Origin: JBHIET01 sp046760785
GTDB taxonomy: Bacteria > Chloroflexota > Anaerolineae > B4-G1
Reading direction: 5' to 3'
Assembly (NCBI GenBank): GCA_046760785.1
Contig: JBHIET010000018.1
Location: forward strand, 1-49,712
DNA length: 49,712 bases
The notes under the pieces were generated by a model, which saw nothing but the letters and a program-made list of their open reading frames with translations, did not search any database and was not told where the DNA came from. Positions 6,714 through 15,020 of the stretch are shown one piece after another (the first letter of the stretch is position 1; each line of letters starts with the position of its first letter). A program made the position numbers and the translations under genes.

Positions 6714-7454
6714 ATGCACAAGCGCGCGCTGGCCATAGGAATGGCACTGGCGGTGATTTTGTTGGCTATGAACTCGCCGGGACGGGCAGCGCCCCAGCCT
6801 CAAGCACGATTGGTCATCACGTACCCGACCAGTGGCATGACCATCAGTGGAGTGGTGGAGGTGACAGGTATTGTTACCCATCCCAATATTTTCTGGTACG
6901 AGGTGGATTACGCGCCCGGCGCTGAGGCTACGGGGGATTCGCAATGGACCCGTTTGGCCTATGTGGAGAACACGCAAATCGAAGACGGCGTGCTGGCTGT
7001 TTGGGATACCACTGGTGTGTCCGATGGACAGTATTGTCTAGCTTTGACGGTCAAAGGGCGGGACGACCCATTGACTTATCAGCAGATCGTCACACATCTG
7101 GCCGTGAACAATGCCCAGCCCGTCGAGACGCCGACGTCCGAGCAACCCACGCCGGAACTGATGCCCACTGCCGTAGTCGGGCTGACGCCCACACCGGTCT
7201 CCGTCGAGCAGCCCGCTACTCCGACACTACGGCCCTCTCCCACGCCTCAGGGTGAAGGCGGCGAAGCCACCATGCCCTCGACCAGCGAGAATGAGCAGCC
7301 CGTCGTGCAGTTCGACTTCGGGGAGCTGCGCAGTGCCTTTTGCAGCGGGGGACTGATTACTTTGATGCTGCTCTTGCTATGGGGGCTTTACTTGCTAGCC
7401 AAGGTTAGTATACGCTGGTACCTGCGCCAACGCACAGATCGGCCCTGGCAATAA
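6714..7454 (+). CDS. Secreted protein with signal peptide, Ig-like region, Pro/Thr linker and C-terminal membrane anchor
   Basis: A 246-aa product behind a GGGAGG ribosome-binding site. Residues 1-25 are a signal peptide (MHKRALAIGMALAVILLAM, then a PGRAA cleavage area). Residues 30-120 look like a beta-rich extracellular domain that begins RLVITYPTSGMTISGVVEVT, a pattern seen in Ig-like modules. Residues 125-190 are a Pro/Thr/Glu-rich linker (PTSEQPTPELMPT). A membrane helix follows at about 212-232, then a short Arg-rich cytoplasmic tail. Placement opposite an ECF sigma/anti-sigma pair suggests an envelope protein of the same stress circuit, which is inference. Confidence 0.7.
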   Translation: MHKRALAIGMALAVILLAMNSPGRAAPQPQARLVITYPTSGMTISGVVEVTGIVTHPNIFWYEVDYAPGAEATGDSQWTRLAYVENTQIEDGVLAVWDTTGVSDGQYCLALTVKGRDDPLTYQQIVTHLAVNNAQPVETPTSEQPTPELMPTAVVGLTPTPVSVEQPATPTLRPSPTPQGEGGEATMPSTSENEQPVVQFDFGELRSAFCSGGLITLMLLLLWGLYLLAKVSIRWYLRQRTDRPWQ

Positions 7455-7482
7455 GGCACTGCTGGACCGACAGAACCGCAAC

Positions 7483-8187
7483 ATGTACATGCGGGACGTG
7501 TTACGTGTTGATAAAGGCGGGGCACGGGACATAATCGTGGAACCCTATCCTTCGACACGACTTCGGCGAGCCTTCGGCGTGGGCGCTCAGTCGAGCCGCT
7601 CGGAACGTAGCCTCATCGTCGGGTTGGGCAACCCAGGCCCGCGATATGCTGCCAACCGACACAACATTGGGTTTCGCTGCCTTGAGCGACTCGCCGCGGC
7701 CCACAATCTGGCCTTTGATAAGCGGCAAAAGCAGGCCCGCGTCGCCCTGGGCACCATCCACGGACGACGGGTTATTCTGGCTCAGCCGCAGACATTTATG
7801 AACGAGAGCGGGCGCGCGGCCGTGCCGCTGGCCCGCTTCTACCAGGTGCCGCCAGAGCACATGCTGGTGGTCTACGATGATTTGGACCTGTCCCTGGGCA
7901 GAGTGCGCTTGCGGCCGGAGGGAGGTAGCGGCGGGCATAAAGGAATGCAGTCCATCATCAAGCACCTGGGCAGCCAGAACTTCCCCCGCCTGCGCATCGG
8001 CATCGGCCGCCCGTCTGAGCGGATGGACCCGGCTGCCTACGTGTTGCAGGATTTCTCGGCGGAAGAGGAGCCGCTGCTGGAGGAGACGCTGGAGCGAGCG
8101 GTGGCCGCTATCGAGACCTGGCTGCGTGAGGGGATCGAGGTGGCGATGAGCCGGTATAATCGGGGGCTGCTCGCTGGAGAGCGCTGA
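7483..8187 (+). CDS. pth: Peptidyl-tRNA hydrolase
   Basis: Pth frees tRNA from peptidyl-tRNAs dropped by the ribosome. The core starts at residue 44 with LIVGLGNPGPRYAANRHNIGF, giving the catalytic His and conserved Asn. It continues with PQTFMNESG, VVYDDLDLSLGRVRL (catalytic Asp) and GGSGGHKGMQSI, and ends near residue 234. Bacterial Pth is usually about 190 aa and begins at the LIVGLGNPG strand. The extra 43 residues come largely from a dispersed repeat (7549-7606). A GTG at 7579 would give a shorter form beginning MGAQSSRSERS, but without a good ribosome-binding site. Confidence 0.93.
   Translation: MYMRDVLRVDKGGARDIIVEPYPSTRLRRAFGVGAQSSRSERSLIVGLGNPGPRYAANRHNIGFRCLERLAAAHNLAFDKRQKQARVALGTIHGRRVILAQPQTFMNESGRAAVPLARFYQVPPEHMLVVYDDLDLSLGRVRLRPEGGSGGHKGMQSIIKHLGSQNFPRLRIGIGRPSERMDPAAYVLQDFSAEEEPLLEETLERAVAAIETWLREGIEVAMSRYNRGLLAGER
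7549..7606. repeat. Dispersed GC-rich repeat, family A, at the pth 5' end
   Basis: The stretch contains CTTCGGCGAGCCTTCGGCGT, then GGGCGCTCAGTCGAGCCGCT. Close relatives lie at 9687-9742, 15953-16008, 19112-19205, 39171-39240 and 49325-49372. Here it supplies residues of the N-terminal extension. Confidence 0.7.
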
Positions 8188-8228
8188 GCACCTGGCCTTA
8201 TACGGGAGGTATTTGCTGATAGTACGGG

Positions 8229-8439
8229 TTACGGTACACTCAGTACAGCGTACGCATTGTCGAATTCGTCCCAGGCCAGTTCGAACTCGAGGCGCCGGCT
8301 CGACATCTAACAAGCCCGTCAGATGCTCATAGTCCGTGGGCTTCTCCATGTAGTCCAGGACCATCGCGACACAGGAGACCAGACAGTCGGCTTCATGACG
8401 CTGCTTGCGATGTGGAACAGGCAGCCAGTGCATGGGCAT
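8229..8439 (-). pseudogene. C39-like peptidase remnant with internal deletion
   Basis: The first 50 codons from 8439 read HRKQRHEADCLVSCVAMVLD, then YEHLTGLLDV, the N-terminal half of a C39-like cysteine peptidase including its DC catalytic motif. The next bases in the other frame read EFELAWDEFDNAYAVLSVP followed by TAA (8229-8231), which resembles the C-terminal end of the same kind of protein. The middle, with the expected His and Asp residues, is missing and the two ends are out of frame. The 5' end overlaps the AF2212-type gene by 47 bases, so the two were probably one operon. Confidence 0.65.
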
Positions 8440-8788
8440 TGCATATGAGTTCCTTGATGAGCGCTGGGGTAGTCACAAGATCGCCGGTTTCAGCATCTAC
8501 ATCAATGAATCCAACCGTACCCACCGTGCCCGGGGTGGGATTGGTCAGGACTACGGGTACGCGCCAGTATAGCCGATCCGTCTTCACCAGCGCGGGCTGC
8601 TCGCCTCCCATCAGATAACTGATCTCGTCGAGCACGAAGCGGCTGACTTTGCGTCTGGCGTCAGCGGCGGAAATCAATACACGGGGCGGCAATACGTGCA
8701 GCTTCACTGTCTGCTGTTCGCGCAGGTGTACGTCCTGGAGCGGGCGTAGGACACCACGCTCATATACGGCCGTGATGATTTTATCCAT
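8393..8788 (-). CDS. Antitoxin-family protein with AF2212-like N-terminal domain
   Basis: I start it at the ATG at 8788, after AGGGGTTGAGT, rather than at an upstream ATG at 8815. The 131-aa product opens with MDKIITAVYERGVLRPLQDV, the short beta-barrel of the DUF104/AF2212-like family, annotated as antitoxins. A second region (about residues 45-115) has a strand-rich pattern with LYWRVPVVLTNP and GTVGFIDVDAETGDLV. I cannot name it, but it resembles PepSY-like folds. The partner gene downstream is a broken C39-like peptidase, so this protein is now alone. Confidence 0.7.
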   Translation of the reverse strand: MDKIITAVYERGVLRPLQDVHLREQQTVKLHVLPPRVLISAADARRKVSRFVLDEISYLMGGEQPALVKTDRLYWRVPVVLTNPTPGTVGTVGFIDVDAETGDLVTTPALIKELICNAHALAACSTSQAAS

Positions 8789-8805
8789 ACTCAACCCCCT
8801 GAGAC

Positions 8806-8834
8806 ATGATAACATATATTATACACCAGGTCAA
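8806..8834 (-). promoter_or_regulatory. Putative promoter of the AF2212-type gene
   Basis: On the minus strand, TTGACC (8829-8834) and TATCAT (8806-8811) are 17 bp apart. The leader would be only about 10 bases, enough for GGGGGTTG as ribosome-binding site. A TATAAT lies inside the spacer and could be used instead. Confidence 0.5.
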
Positions 8835-8884
8835 CAGCAGGTGAGAGGCGATCTTGTCGCAAAGGAGAGGGGAGATCATAAGGC

Positions 8885-11800
8885 GTGAACGTCTCGGGAC
8901 TTCTGGGCTGGTTCAACGCACTTGAGCCCTACCGAATCCTGCGGGCAGACCTAGCGAGCGGTGAGATGCCGCCCCCGCTGGGCTTGCTGCGTGCTGCCCG
9001 TCCTGCCCTCCTGGCTGCGCTCGCCCGCGACCTGAAGCGGCCGATGCTGGTCGTCGCTGGCTCGGTGGAGCGTGCCAAGGCGCTGGCCCACTCCTTGCGT
9101 GATTGGTCCCCTGCCCCGGAATACATTCTACGTTTCCCTGAGCCACTGGCGCTTTTCTACGAGTGTACTCCCTGGACCGACGAGGTCATCGTCGGCCGCC
9201 TGCGCGTTCTCGCGGCCCTCCAATCCCAATCCGCAAATTCGCAACCCTTGGACTACGCTCAGGACGGGTTCGCAATTCGCAATTCGCAATTGATTATCGC
9301 CTCGGCCCGCGCGCTGATGCAGCGCACGCTGCCACTGCACCAGTTCCGCACCTCCATCCGCGAGTTCCGCGTAGGCCAGACGCTCGACCCGGAGCGGGCC
9401 CTGGGTCGCTGGGCGGGGCTGGGCTACGAGCCGGTCAGCGTGGTCGAGGCACCTGGCCAGTTCAGTCACCGAGGGGGCATCCTCGACATCTTCCCGCCAG
9501 CCGATCCTCTGCCCGTGCGCATCGAACTCTTCGGCAGCCAGATCGAGTCGCTCCGCCGCTTCGATCCGACCACCCAACGCTCACGGGAGCGGGTGGAGAG
9601 CGTCACCATCATGCCAGCCCGCGAAGCGCTCCCCTGCCACGGCCCGCGCACCGCTGGTCACATCACCGCGCAGTTGGCCCGTGACCGTTCGGCTGAGCCT
9701 TCGCCCCGAGCTCACGCCGAGGGGCGCTCACGGCGAAGCCTGCCAGCCGATGTGCGTGCCGAGCTGGAAGCCCATCGCCAGGGCCTGGCGGCTGCCGCAC
9801 CATTTCCTGGAGTCGAGTTCTACCTGCCTTACTTCCATACCGACTCCGCCACGCTGCTGGACTATCTCCCGCCCGAGGCGTTGTTGGTCGTGGATGACCC
9901 GCAGGAACTGGTGGATGCCTGGGCTGGCCTGGAGGAGGAGGCTGTGGACCTGCGGCTTGCCGCCGAGGAGGCCGGGACGCTGCCGCCCGACTATCCGCTT
10001 CCCTATGTCACCTGGGACGAGTGGTCAGAACGGCTGATTGACCGGCCTATCCTCACGCTGGGGTATGGAGAGGAGGGCACGGCTTCTCGCCTGGCCGACT
10101 GCTTCATCCCAGGTCCTCATTTCGGCGGCCAACTCAAGCCCGTGCTGCAACACATCCACACCGCTCAAGCCAGGGATGGGCAGGTGGTCGTCGTCAGCCG
10201 GCAGGCCCGCCGCCTAGCTGAACTGTGGGGCGTGGGGCGCGACTACGTCCCGCCGCTGGGGGAACTCCGCCAGCCGCCTCAGGCACCGCTGACTTTCGTG
10301 CACGGCTCCCTTGCCGAAGGTTGGATTCTCCGTGGCGCCGACCTTGGACGGTCCTTCGCTTCCATTCACCTTCTGACGGACGCAGAGATCTTTGGCTGGC
10401 GTCGCCCGGAACCTCGGCGTCCCCCCCATCGCCGCACAGTTGCCCCCGAGTCCTATTTCTCCGACCTCACCCCCGGCGATTTCGTCGTCCACACCGAGTA
10501 CGGCATCGGCATCTTCCGCGGCCTCGTCACGCGGGCTATGGAGGGGGTCGAGCGTGAATACTTGCTGGTAGAGTACGGGGACAGTGACCGTCTCTACGTC
10601 CCGATCCACCAGGCGGACCGGCTCAGCCGTTACATCGGCGCCGATGACCGTCCGCCGCGTCTCAATCGGCTGGGCACGACCGAGTGGCAGACGGTCAAGA
10701 AGCGGGCCAGACGAGCCGCTGAGGACGTCGCTCGCGAACTTCTGGGGCTCTACGCGGCTCGCGAATTGGCTGCCGGTCACGCCTTCAGCCCGGATACGCC
10801 CTGGCAGGCGGAACTGGAGGCTGGTTTTCCCTACTTCGAGACCGAAGATCAACTGCGCGCCATCGCCGAGGTCAAGGCTGACATGGAGAGGCCCAAGCCG
10901 ATGGATCGGCTCGTCTGCGGCGATGTGGGCTACGGCAAGACCGAGGTCGCGCTGCGGGCGGCCTTCAAGGCCGTGCTGGACGGCAAGCAGGTCGTTGTCC
11001 TGGTACCGACCACCGTCTTGGCCCAGCAGCACTACGCCACCTTTCGCCAGCGATTGGCTCCTTTCCCCATCGAGGTGGAGATGCTCTCTCGCTTCCGCTC
11101 CCGTGCCCAGCAGGGAAAGATCCTGGAAAGGCTGCTCACCGGCCAGGTGGACATCGTCATCGGTACCCACCGGTTGCTGCAAAAGGACGTCGCCTTCGCC
11201 GATCTGGGCCTGCTGGTCATTGACGAGGAGCAGCGCTTCGGTGTCACCCACAAGGAGCGGCTCAAGCGCATGCGTACCGAGGTGGACGTGCTGACGATGA
11301 CCGCCACTCCCATCCCGCGCACCCTCTACATGGCGCTCACCGGCGTGCGCGACATCAGCACTATCGAGACCCCACCCGAGGAGCGGCTGCCGGTCACCAC
11401 CTACGTGGGCGAGTACGACGCCCAACTCGTGCGGCGAGCCATCTTGCGCGAACTGGAGCGGGGTGGGCAGGTCTTCTACGTCCACAACCGCGTGCAGACG
11501 ATTGAGACGGTGCGCCAACGGCTGGAGCGATTGCTGCCCGAGGCGACCTTGGCCGTGGCCCACGGCCAGATGCGGGAGGCCGATCTGGAGCGGGTGATGT
11601 TGCGCTTCGTCGCCGGGGAGATTGACGTGCTGCTCTGCACCAGTATCATCGAGAGCGGGCTCGACATCCCCAACGCCAACACGCTTGTCGTTGAGCGGGC
11701 CGATCGCTTTGGGTTGGCACAATTGTACCAGTTGCGGGGGCGCGTAGGCCGGGGCGCGCAACGGGCCTACGCTTATTTCTTCCACACCCGCTTGAGTCGC

Positions 11801-12460
11801 CTGACGCCCAGGGCGCGCCAGCGGCTGGAGACTATCCGTGAGGCGGCTGACCTGGGCGCGGGGTACACCATCGCCATGCGAGACCTGGAGATTCGCGGCG
11901 CAGGCGACATCCTGGGCACCCGCCAATCGGGGCACATTGCCGCCGTCGGCTTCGATTTGTATACCCGGCTGCTGGCGCGGGCGGTGCAGGAGTTGAGAGC
12001 GCAGCGCGAGGGTCAGCCTCTGCCCCCAGAGCCGCTGGGAAGTATCCGCATTGACCTGCCCATTCCGGTGCGCTTGCCTGAGGACTATGTCCCCGATGTG
12101 CGGCTGCGTTTGCAGATGTACCGTCGTCTGGCACAATTGAGCTCGATGGAGCAGATTGACGAGATGGAGCGGGAGCTGGCTGACCGTTTCGGACCACCAC
12201 CTCCGGCTGCACAGAACCTGATGTACCAGTTGCGGTTGAAGGCGCTGGCGCGTGAGGCGGGGGTGGGGACCATCGGCGTCGAGAATGGCCGCCTAGTGTT
12301 GCGGTCGGGTGGGGGGGATTATCCCGAGCGCGGCAGGCTGCAGCGTGTCCTTGGCGAGCGCGCGGTCGTGGGCCGCCGCGAAATCTGGCTGCCGCGGGAG
12401 CGCGGCTGGAGGGAGGAGTTGGTGGCGGTGCTGGAGGTGATGGCACGCACAGCCGGTTGA
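8885..12460 (+). CDS. mfd: Transcription-repair coupling factor
   Basis: Mfd removes RNA polymerase stalled at lesions and recruits UvrA. The 1191-aa product starts at GTG. It has an N-terminal UvrB-like region (to about 430), then the polymerase-interacting domain (SDLTPGDFVVHTEYGIGIF, near 525) and the RecG-like translocase. The translocase shows GDVGYGKTEVAL (Walker A, about 678-689), IDEEQRFG (about 779), TATPIPRTLYMALTG and GRVGRG. The C-terminal TRCF domain follows (DYVPDVRLRLQMYRRLA). Two low-complexity in-frame insertions, at about residues 113-136 and 268-286, coincide with dispersed repeats. Confidence 0.97.
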   Translation: MNVSGLLGWFNALEPYRILRADLASGEMPPPLGLLRAARPALLAALARDLKRPMLVVAGSVERAKALAHSLRDWSPAPEYILRFPEPLALFYECTPWTDEVIVGRLRVLAALQSQSANSQPLDYAQDGFAIRNSQLIIASARALMQRTLPLHQFRTSIREFRVGQTLDPERALGRWAGLGYEPVSVVEAPGQFSHRGGILDIFPPADPLPVRIELFGSQIESLRRFDPTTQRSRERVESVTIMPAREALPCHGPRTAGHITAQLARDRSAEPSPRAHAEGRSRRSLPADVRAELEAHRQGLAAAAPFPGVEFYLPYFHTDSATLLDYLPPEALLVVDDPQELVDAWAGLEEEAVDLRLAAEEAGTLPPDYPLPYVTWDEWSERLIDRPILTLGYGEEGTASRLADCFIPGPHFGGQLKPVLQHIHTAQARDGQVVVVSRQARRLAELWGVGRDYVPPLGELRQPPQAPLTFVHGSLAEGWILRGADLGRSFASIHLLTDAEIFGWRRPEPRRPPHRRTVAPESYFSDLTPGDFVVHTEYGIGIFRGLVTRAMEGVEREYLLVEYGDSDRLYVPIHQADRLSRYIGADDRPPRLNRLGTTEWQTVKKRARRAAEDVARELLGLYAARELAAGHAFSPDTPWQAELEAGFPYFETEDQLRAIAEVKADMERPKPMDRLVCGDVGYGKTEVALRAAFKAVLDGKQVVVLVPTTVLAQQHYATFRQRLAPFPIEVEMLSRFRSRAQQGKILERLLTGQVDIVIGTHRLLQKDVAFADLGLLVIDEEQRFGVTHKERLKRMRTEVDVLTMTATPIPRTLYMALTGVRDISTIETPPEERLPVTTYVGEYDAQLVRRAILRELERGGQVFYVHNRVQTIETVRQRLERLLPEATLAVAHGQMREADLERVMLRFVAGEIDVLLCTSIIESGLDIPNANTLVVERADRFGLAQLYQLRGRVGRGAQRAYAYFFHTRLSRLTPRARQRLETIREAADLGAGYTIAMRDLEIRGAGDILGTRQSGHIAAVGFDLYTRLLARAVQELRAQREGQPLPPEPLGSIRIDLPIPVRLPEDYVPDVRLRLQMYRRLAQLSSMEQIDEMERELADRFGPPPPAAQNLMYQLRLKALAREAGVGTIGVENGRLVLRSGGGDYPERGRLQRVLGERAVVGRREIWLPRERGWREELVAVLEVMARTAG
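9222..9292. repeat. Dispersed repeat, family B, inside mfd
   Basis: The stretch contains three tandem copies of the unit ATTCGCA, preceded by a diverged copy at 9237-9245. It encodes a peptide (DYAQDGFAIRNSQ) that interrupts the normally continuous LRVLAAL-to-LIIASARALMQRTL segment of Mfd. Confidence 0.65.
9687..9742. repeat. Dispersed repeat, family A, inside mfd
   Basis: The stretch includes CGTTCGGCTGAGCCTTCG and a GAGCTCACGCCGAGGGGCGC part, the same family as at 7549 and 19112. In frame it encodes RSAEPSPRAHAEGRSRRSL, an Arg/Ser/Pro-rich loop in the UvrB-like region of Mfd. Confidence 0.7.
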
Positions 12461-12485
12461 CGGATGGTGTGGGAGAGGGTATACT
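12457..12485 (+). promoter_or_regulatory. Promoter of the MNT/HepT pair
   Basis: TTGACG (12457-12462) overlaps the mfd stop codon, and TATACT (12480-12485) follows after 17 bp. It lies about 40 bases upstream of the nucleotidyltransferase ATG. Confidence 0.65.
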
Positions 12486-12523
12486 GAGAGGCAGAGTACC
12501 CATCTGGCTTGGAGTGGTGAAGT

Positions 12524-12823
12524 ATGGATGAGAGAGTGCAACTTCCTGAGTCCTACCGGAAGAATATCCGCCGAGCCGTGGAAATGCTCAAGAAGGCCGG
12601 ATGTACCGGCGTCTTTCTTTTCGGTTCGCTCGCTGCCGGAGAGATCAGAGGTGAATCGGACATTGACTTAGCTATCCGAGGTTGTCCTAAAGGAGAATTC
12701 TTCTACCTGTTAGGCAGGCTTCTGCTTGAACTGGATTATCCGGTGGATTTGGTTAATCTGGACAGCCAGGATGCTTTCGCACGCCACCTGGAGAAGGAAG
12801 GAGAGCTACTCCAAGTTGGTTGA
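12524..12823 (+). CDS. Minimal nucleotidyltransferase antitoxin (MntA-like)
   Basis: The 99-aa protein has FLFGSLAAGEIRGESDIDLAI, the GSx10DxD nucleotidyltransferase signature, and VDLVNL for the third acidic position. MntA-type proteins AMPylate the HEPN toxin of the same operon and so neutralise it. The pair is complete here: the next gene starts 6-8 bases before this stop. A promoter within the mfd end probably drives both. Confidence 0.88.
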   Translation: MDERVQLPESYRKNIRRAVEMLKKAGCTGVFLFGSLAAGEIRGESDIDLAIRGCPKGEFFYLLGRLLLELDYPVDLVNLDSQDAFARHLEKEGELLQVG

Positions 12824-13289
12824 GAAAATCGTCTCTCAGGTAAAGTTCGAGATTGGTCAAATCGGCCAACTCTTCGAGTCATACGCTGACCTTTTGGAAC
12901 AGATACAAAGGAAGGCACCTGACCTGGTAGAAGTCACCGCCGTGGCTTCTGTGTTGCATTCGTTCTACAACGGACTGGAAAACATCTTTCTATCCATTGC
13001 TAAAGGAATCGACCGGGATGTTCCTGTGGGGACTCAATGGCATCGCGATTTGCTCACTCGGATGACAGAGGCAACATCGAGCAGAGGCCCAGTTCTGACA
13101 GTTGATACGGCTCATCAGTTAGTCAGCTACCTGGGCTTCAGGCATTTCTATCGGCACTCGTATTCGTTCTTTCTAGAGTGGGATGAGTTGGAAAAGCTGG
13201 TGACGCCTTTGACGGAGGTCTGGGAACAAACGAAGGATGAGCTTCAACTGTTCCTGGACAGCTTGAACAAGTCACTGGGGAGCAAGTGA
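12816..13289 (+). CDS. HEPN RNase toxin (HepT-like)
   Basis: The frame is open from 12726, but the homologous part starts after the nucleotidyltransferase. I place the start at TTG 12816, preceded by AAGGAGAG, giving 157 aa. It is all-helical. YNGLENIFLSIAKGID is the family's second helix, and RHFYRHSY matches the RX4HXY catalytic signature of HepT toxins exactly. Such proteins cleave RNA (tRNA in known cases) when released from MntA. All the key parts look intact, unlike the broken pair at 2078-2505. Confidence 0.85.
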   Translation: MVEKIVSQVKFEIGQIGQLFESYADLLEQIQRKAPDLVEVTAVASVLHSFYNGLENIFLSIAKGIDRDVPVGTQWHRDLLTRMTEATSSRGPVLTVDTAHQLVSYLGFRHFYRHSYSFFLEWDELEKLVTPLTEVWEQTKDELQLFLDSLNKSLGSK

Positions 13290-13290
13290 C

Positions 13291-13581
13291 ATGGCAACCT
13301 TGCGCGATCTCTCTCTCATCCTCCTCGCCGCTGAAGCGTTCGTCCTTGCTCTGGTGCCCCTGGCGCTGCTGGGGGGGCTGGTTTATGGCCTTTGGTGGCT
13401 CCAACGGCACGAAAACCTGCCCGGTTGGCTCAAGATAGCTCAGGCATACCTGGCGTCGGGCCGGGCCTACGTCGAACTGGCGATGCGGGCCGTGGTCAGA
13501 CCGATCCTGTTGCTCCATTCCATCCTGGCGACAGCCCGGCATTGGCTTGGTGCAATCGTGAGAATGGGAGGCAATAGATGA
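13291..13581 (+). CDS. Small membrane protein, unknown
   Basis: This 96-aa protein starts one base after the HepT stop. A first hydrophobic helix lies at about residues 8-38 (LILLAAEAFVLALVPLALLG, then YGLWWL), followed by an amphipathic C-terminal half (ARHWLGAIVRM). It ends in an ATGA overlap with another small membrane gene. The pair looks like conserved Chloroflexota small membrane proteins, but I cannot assign a function. Confidence 0.6.
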   Translation: MATLRDLSLILLAAEAFVLALVPLALLGGLVYGLWWLQRHENLPGWLKIAQAYLASGRAYVELAMRAVVRPILLLHSILATARHWLGAIVRMGGNR

Positions 13582-13796
13582 ACTTGCGAACACGAGTCAT
13601 GATCATCGGCGGCGTTGCGGGAGCGCTGCTAGGCGTGAGCGCTGCTTACCTGTACCTCCGGTCAGTTCACATCGAAGTGGATGCGGAAGGCCGAGAGCGG
13701 TTGCCCGCCATCCAGCCAGGCAAGGCTCTTACGGCTGGCCTGGGTGTGCTGACCGTGCTCAAGCAAATCACAGGCTTGGGCCGACCTGCCGGGTAG
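13578..13796 (+). CDS. Small membrane protein, unknown
   Basis: A 72-aa product translationally coupled (ATGA) to the preceding gene. One transmembrane helix at residues 7-28 (VMIIGGVAGALLGVSAAYLY) is followed by VHIEVDAEG and a short tail with a second weak hydrophobic stretch. No known motif is visible. The two genes probably act together in the membrane. Confidence 0.6.
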   Translation: MNLRTRVMIIGGVAGALLGVSAAYLYLRSVHIEVDAEGRERLPAIQPGKALTAGLGVLTVLKQITGLGRPAG

Positions 13797-13808
13797 TGGT
13801 TCCCGGTT

Positions 13809-14516
13809 GTGGTGTCACTTGGACAAACCCAGGGCTGGGAGTCCATCTGGGCTGATCTCGACGTGCTTCCCGAGTACTGGCGCACGCCAGAGCCGACCGT
13901 TGTCGCGTGGGCGGAAGAGTTGCGGGAGGCTGGCGGGCACCGGGTGCTCGATCTGGGCTGCGGGATCGGTCGGCATACGGTCGCTCTGGCCCGCCTGGGT
14001 TTCACTGTCACCGCGACCGACATCTCCCCCTCAGGCCTGGCGACCTGCACCGCGGGGCTGGCCCGGGATGAGTTGAGCGCAAGGCGTGTCTGTCATGAGA
14101 TGGAGACGCTCTCTTTCTCCGGTTTCACCTTCGACGGCTTGCTCGCTTACAACGTCATCTATCACGCCACTGTGGCTGGAATGCGGCGGATACTGGCCGA
14201 GATGCACCGTGTTCTTCGTCCCAGCGGTCATCTCTACGTCACCGTAAACGTCCGTGACGAGAACAGAATCGCCGCTTACCGGGCCGATGTGGAAGCAGGC
14301 AAGTGTCGGGAGATCGAACCGTTCACTTTCGTCTACCTGCGCGATGCCCCTGGCGATAAGTACCTGCCTCACCACTACTGCGACGAGCCGGAATTGTGCC
14401 TTCTCTTGGCTGACTTTGTCGTTGATGATGTTCGTCTCGTGCGCAAGGAGTATGCCGACGAGGATGGCACGATCTACGTTGGTACACACTATCATGTCCA
14501 GGCCCGGCGGCTTTAG
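13809..14516 (+). CDS. SAM-dependent methyltransferase (class I)
   Basis: A 235-aa product from GTG 13809. Motif I is VLDLGCGIGRHTVALARLG (residues about 45-63). The acidic residue ending strand 2 follows in VTATDIS, and motif post-I and motif III features follow in LLAYNVIYHA and VLRPSGHLYVTV. This is the Methyltransf_11/25 type. The substrate cannot be read from the sequence. It is close behind the two small membrane genes and followed by an SCP2-like gene 81 bases away. Confidence 0.88.
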   Translation: MVSLGQTQGWESIWADLDVLPEYWRTPEPTVVAWAEELREAGGHRVLDLGCGIGRHTVALARLGFTVTATDISPSGLATCTAGLARDELSARRVCHEMETLSFSGFTFDGLLAYNVIYHATVAGMRRILAEMHRVLRPSGHLYVTVNVRDENRIAAYRADVEAGKCREIEPFTFVYLRDAPGDKYLPHHYCDEPELCLLLADFVVDDVRLVRKEYADEDGTIYVGTHYHVQARRL

Positions 14517-14597
14517 ATGTCTTGCGCCAGCCTGTGATTGGGTATATCATGCACGTCACAGGCCCGACTCAGAAGTCGCCTGCGAGGAGGGAGATCA

Positions 14598-15020
14598 ATG
14601 CCACTCAAATTCCCGTCCGACGAATGGATCAAGGAGCTGAGCAACAGACTCAACGAGAGTGAGACCTACGAGCAGTCGGCCAAAGATTGGGAAGGCGACA
14701 TCATATTCGTCGTCGAGCCCGACGATGCTTTCCGTGACACGGCCTACCTTTTCCTCAGTCTTTACCACGGCAGAAGCCCTGATGCGGCGATGATCGGGAG
14801 CGAAGACGAGCGAGAGGCAGAGTTCGTCATCAGCGCCCCCTTCAGTGCCTGGCGCCAGGTCATCGAGGGTAAACTCGACCCCATCCAGGGCATGATGACC
14901 CGGAGACTGAAAGTGAAGGGGAACCTGATCAAGATCACCCGCTACGTCCGGGCGACGCAGGAAATGGTGGCCTGTTGCGCCCGCGTCGAAACGGACTTCT
15001 CGACGGTACGGGGGATGTGA
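14598..15020 (+). CDS. SCP2 sterol-transfer-like protein
   Basis: The start is ATG 14598, right after GAGGAGGGAGATCA; a longer frame upstream lacks a ribosome-binding site. The 140-aa product is a single SCP2-like domain: GDIIFVVEPDD, a hydrophobic groove region, AEFVISAPFSAWRQVIEGKL and MMTRRLKVKGNL, the typical end of the fold. Such proteins bind lipids or hydrophobic ligands. The stop overlaps the DUF362 start (TGATG), so the two are co-translated, which suggests they act on the same compound. Confidence 0.75.
   Translation: MPLKFPSDEWIKELSNRLNESETYEQSAKDWEGDIIFVVEPDDAFRDTAYLFLSLYHGRSPDAAMIGSEDEREAEFVISAPFSAWRQVIEGKLDPIQGMMTRRLKVKGNLIKITRYVRATQEMVACCARVETDFSTVRGM

Noticed and set aside
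9222..9292. Repeat inside mfd taken as an assembly artefact
   Set aside because: The frame stays open on both sides and similar strings occur in other genes and gaps, so a real dispersed repeat fits better.
10214..12136. A 640-codon open frame on the minus strand
   Set aside because: It is antisense to mfd, whose conserved motifs fill the same bases. The minus product has no domain features.
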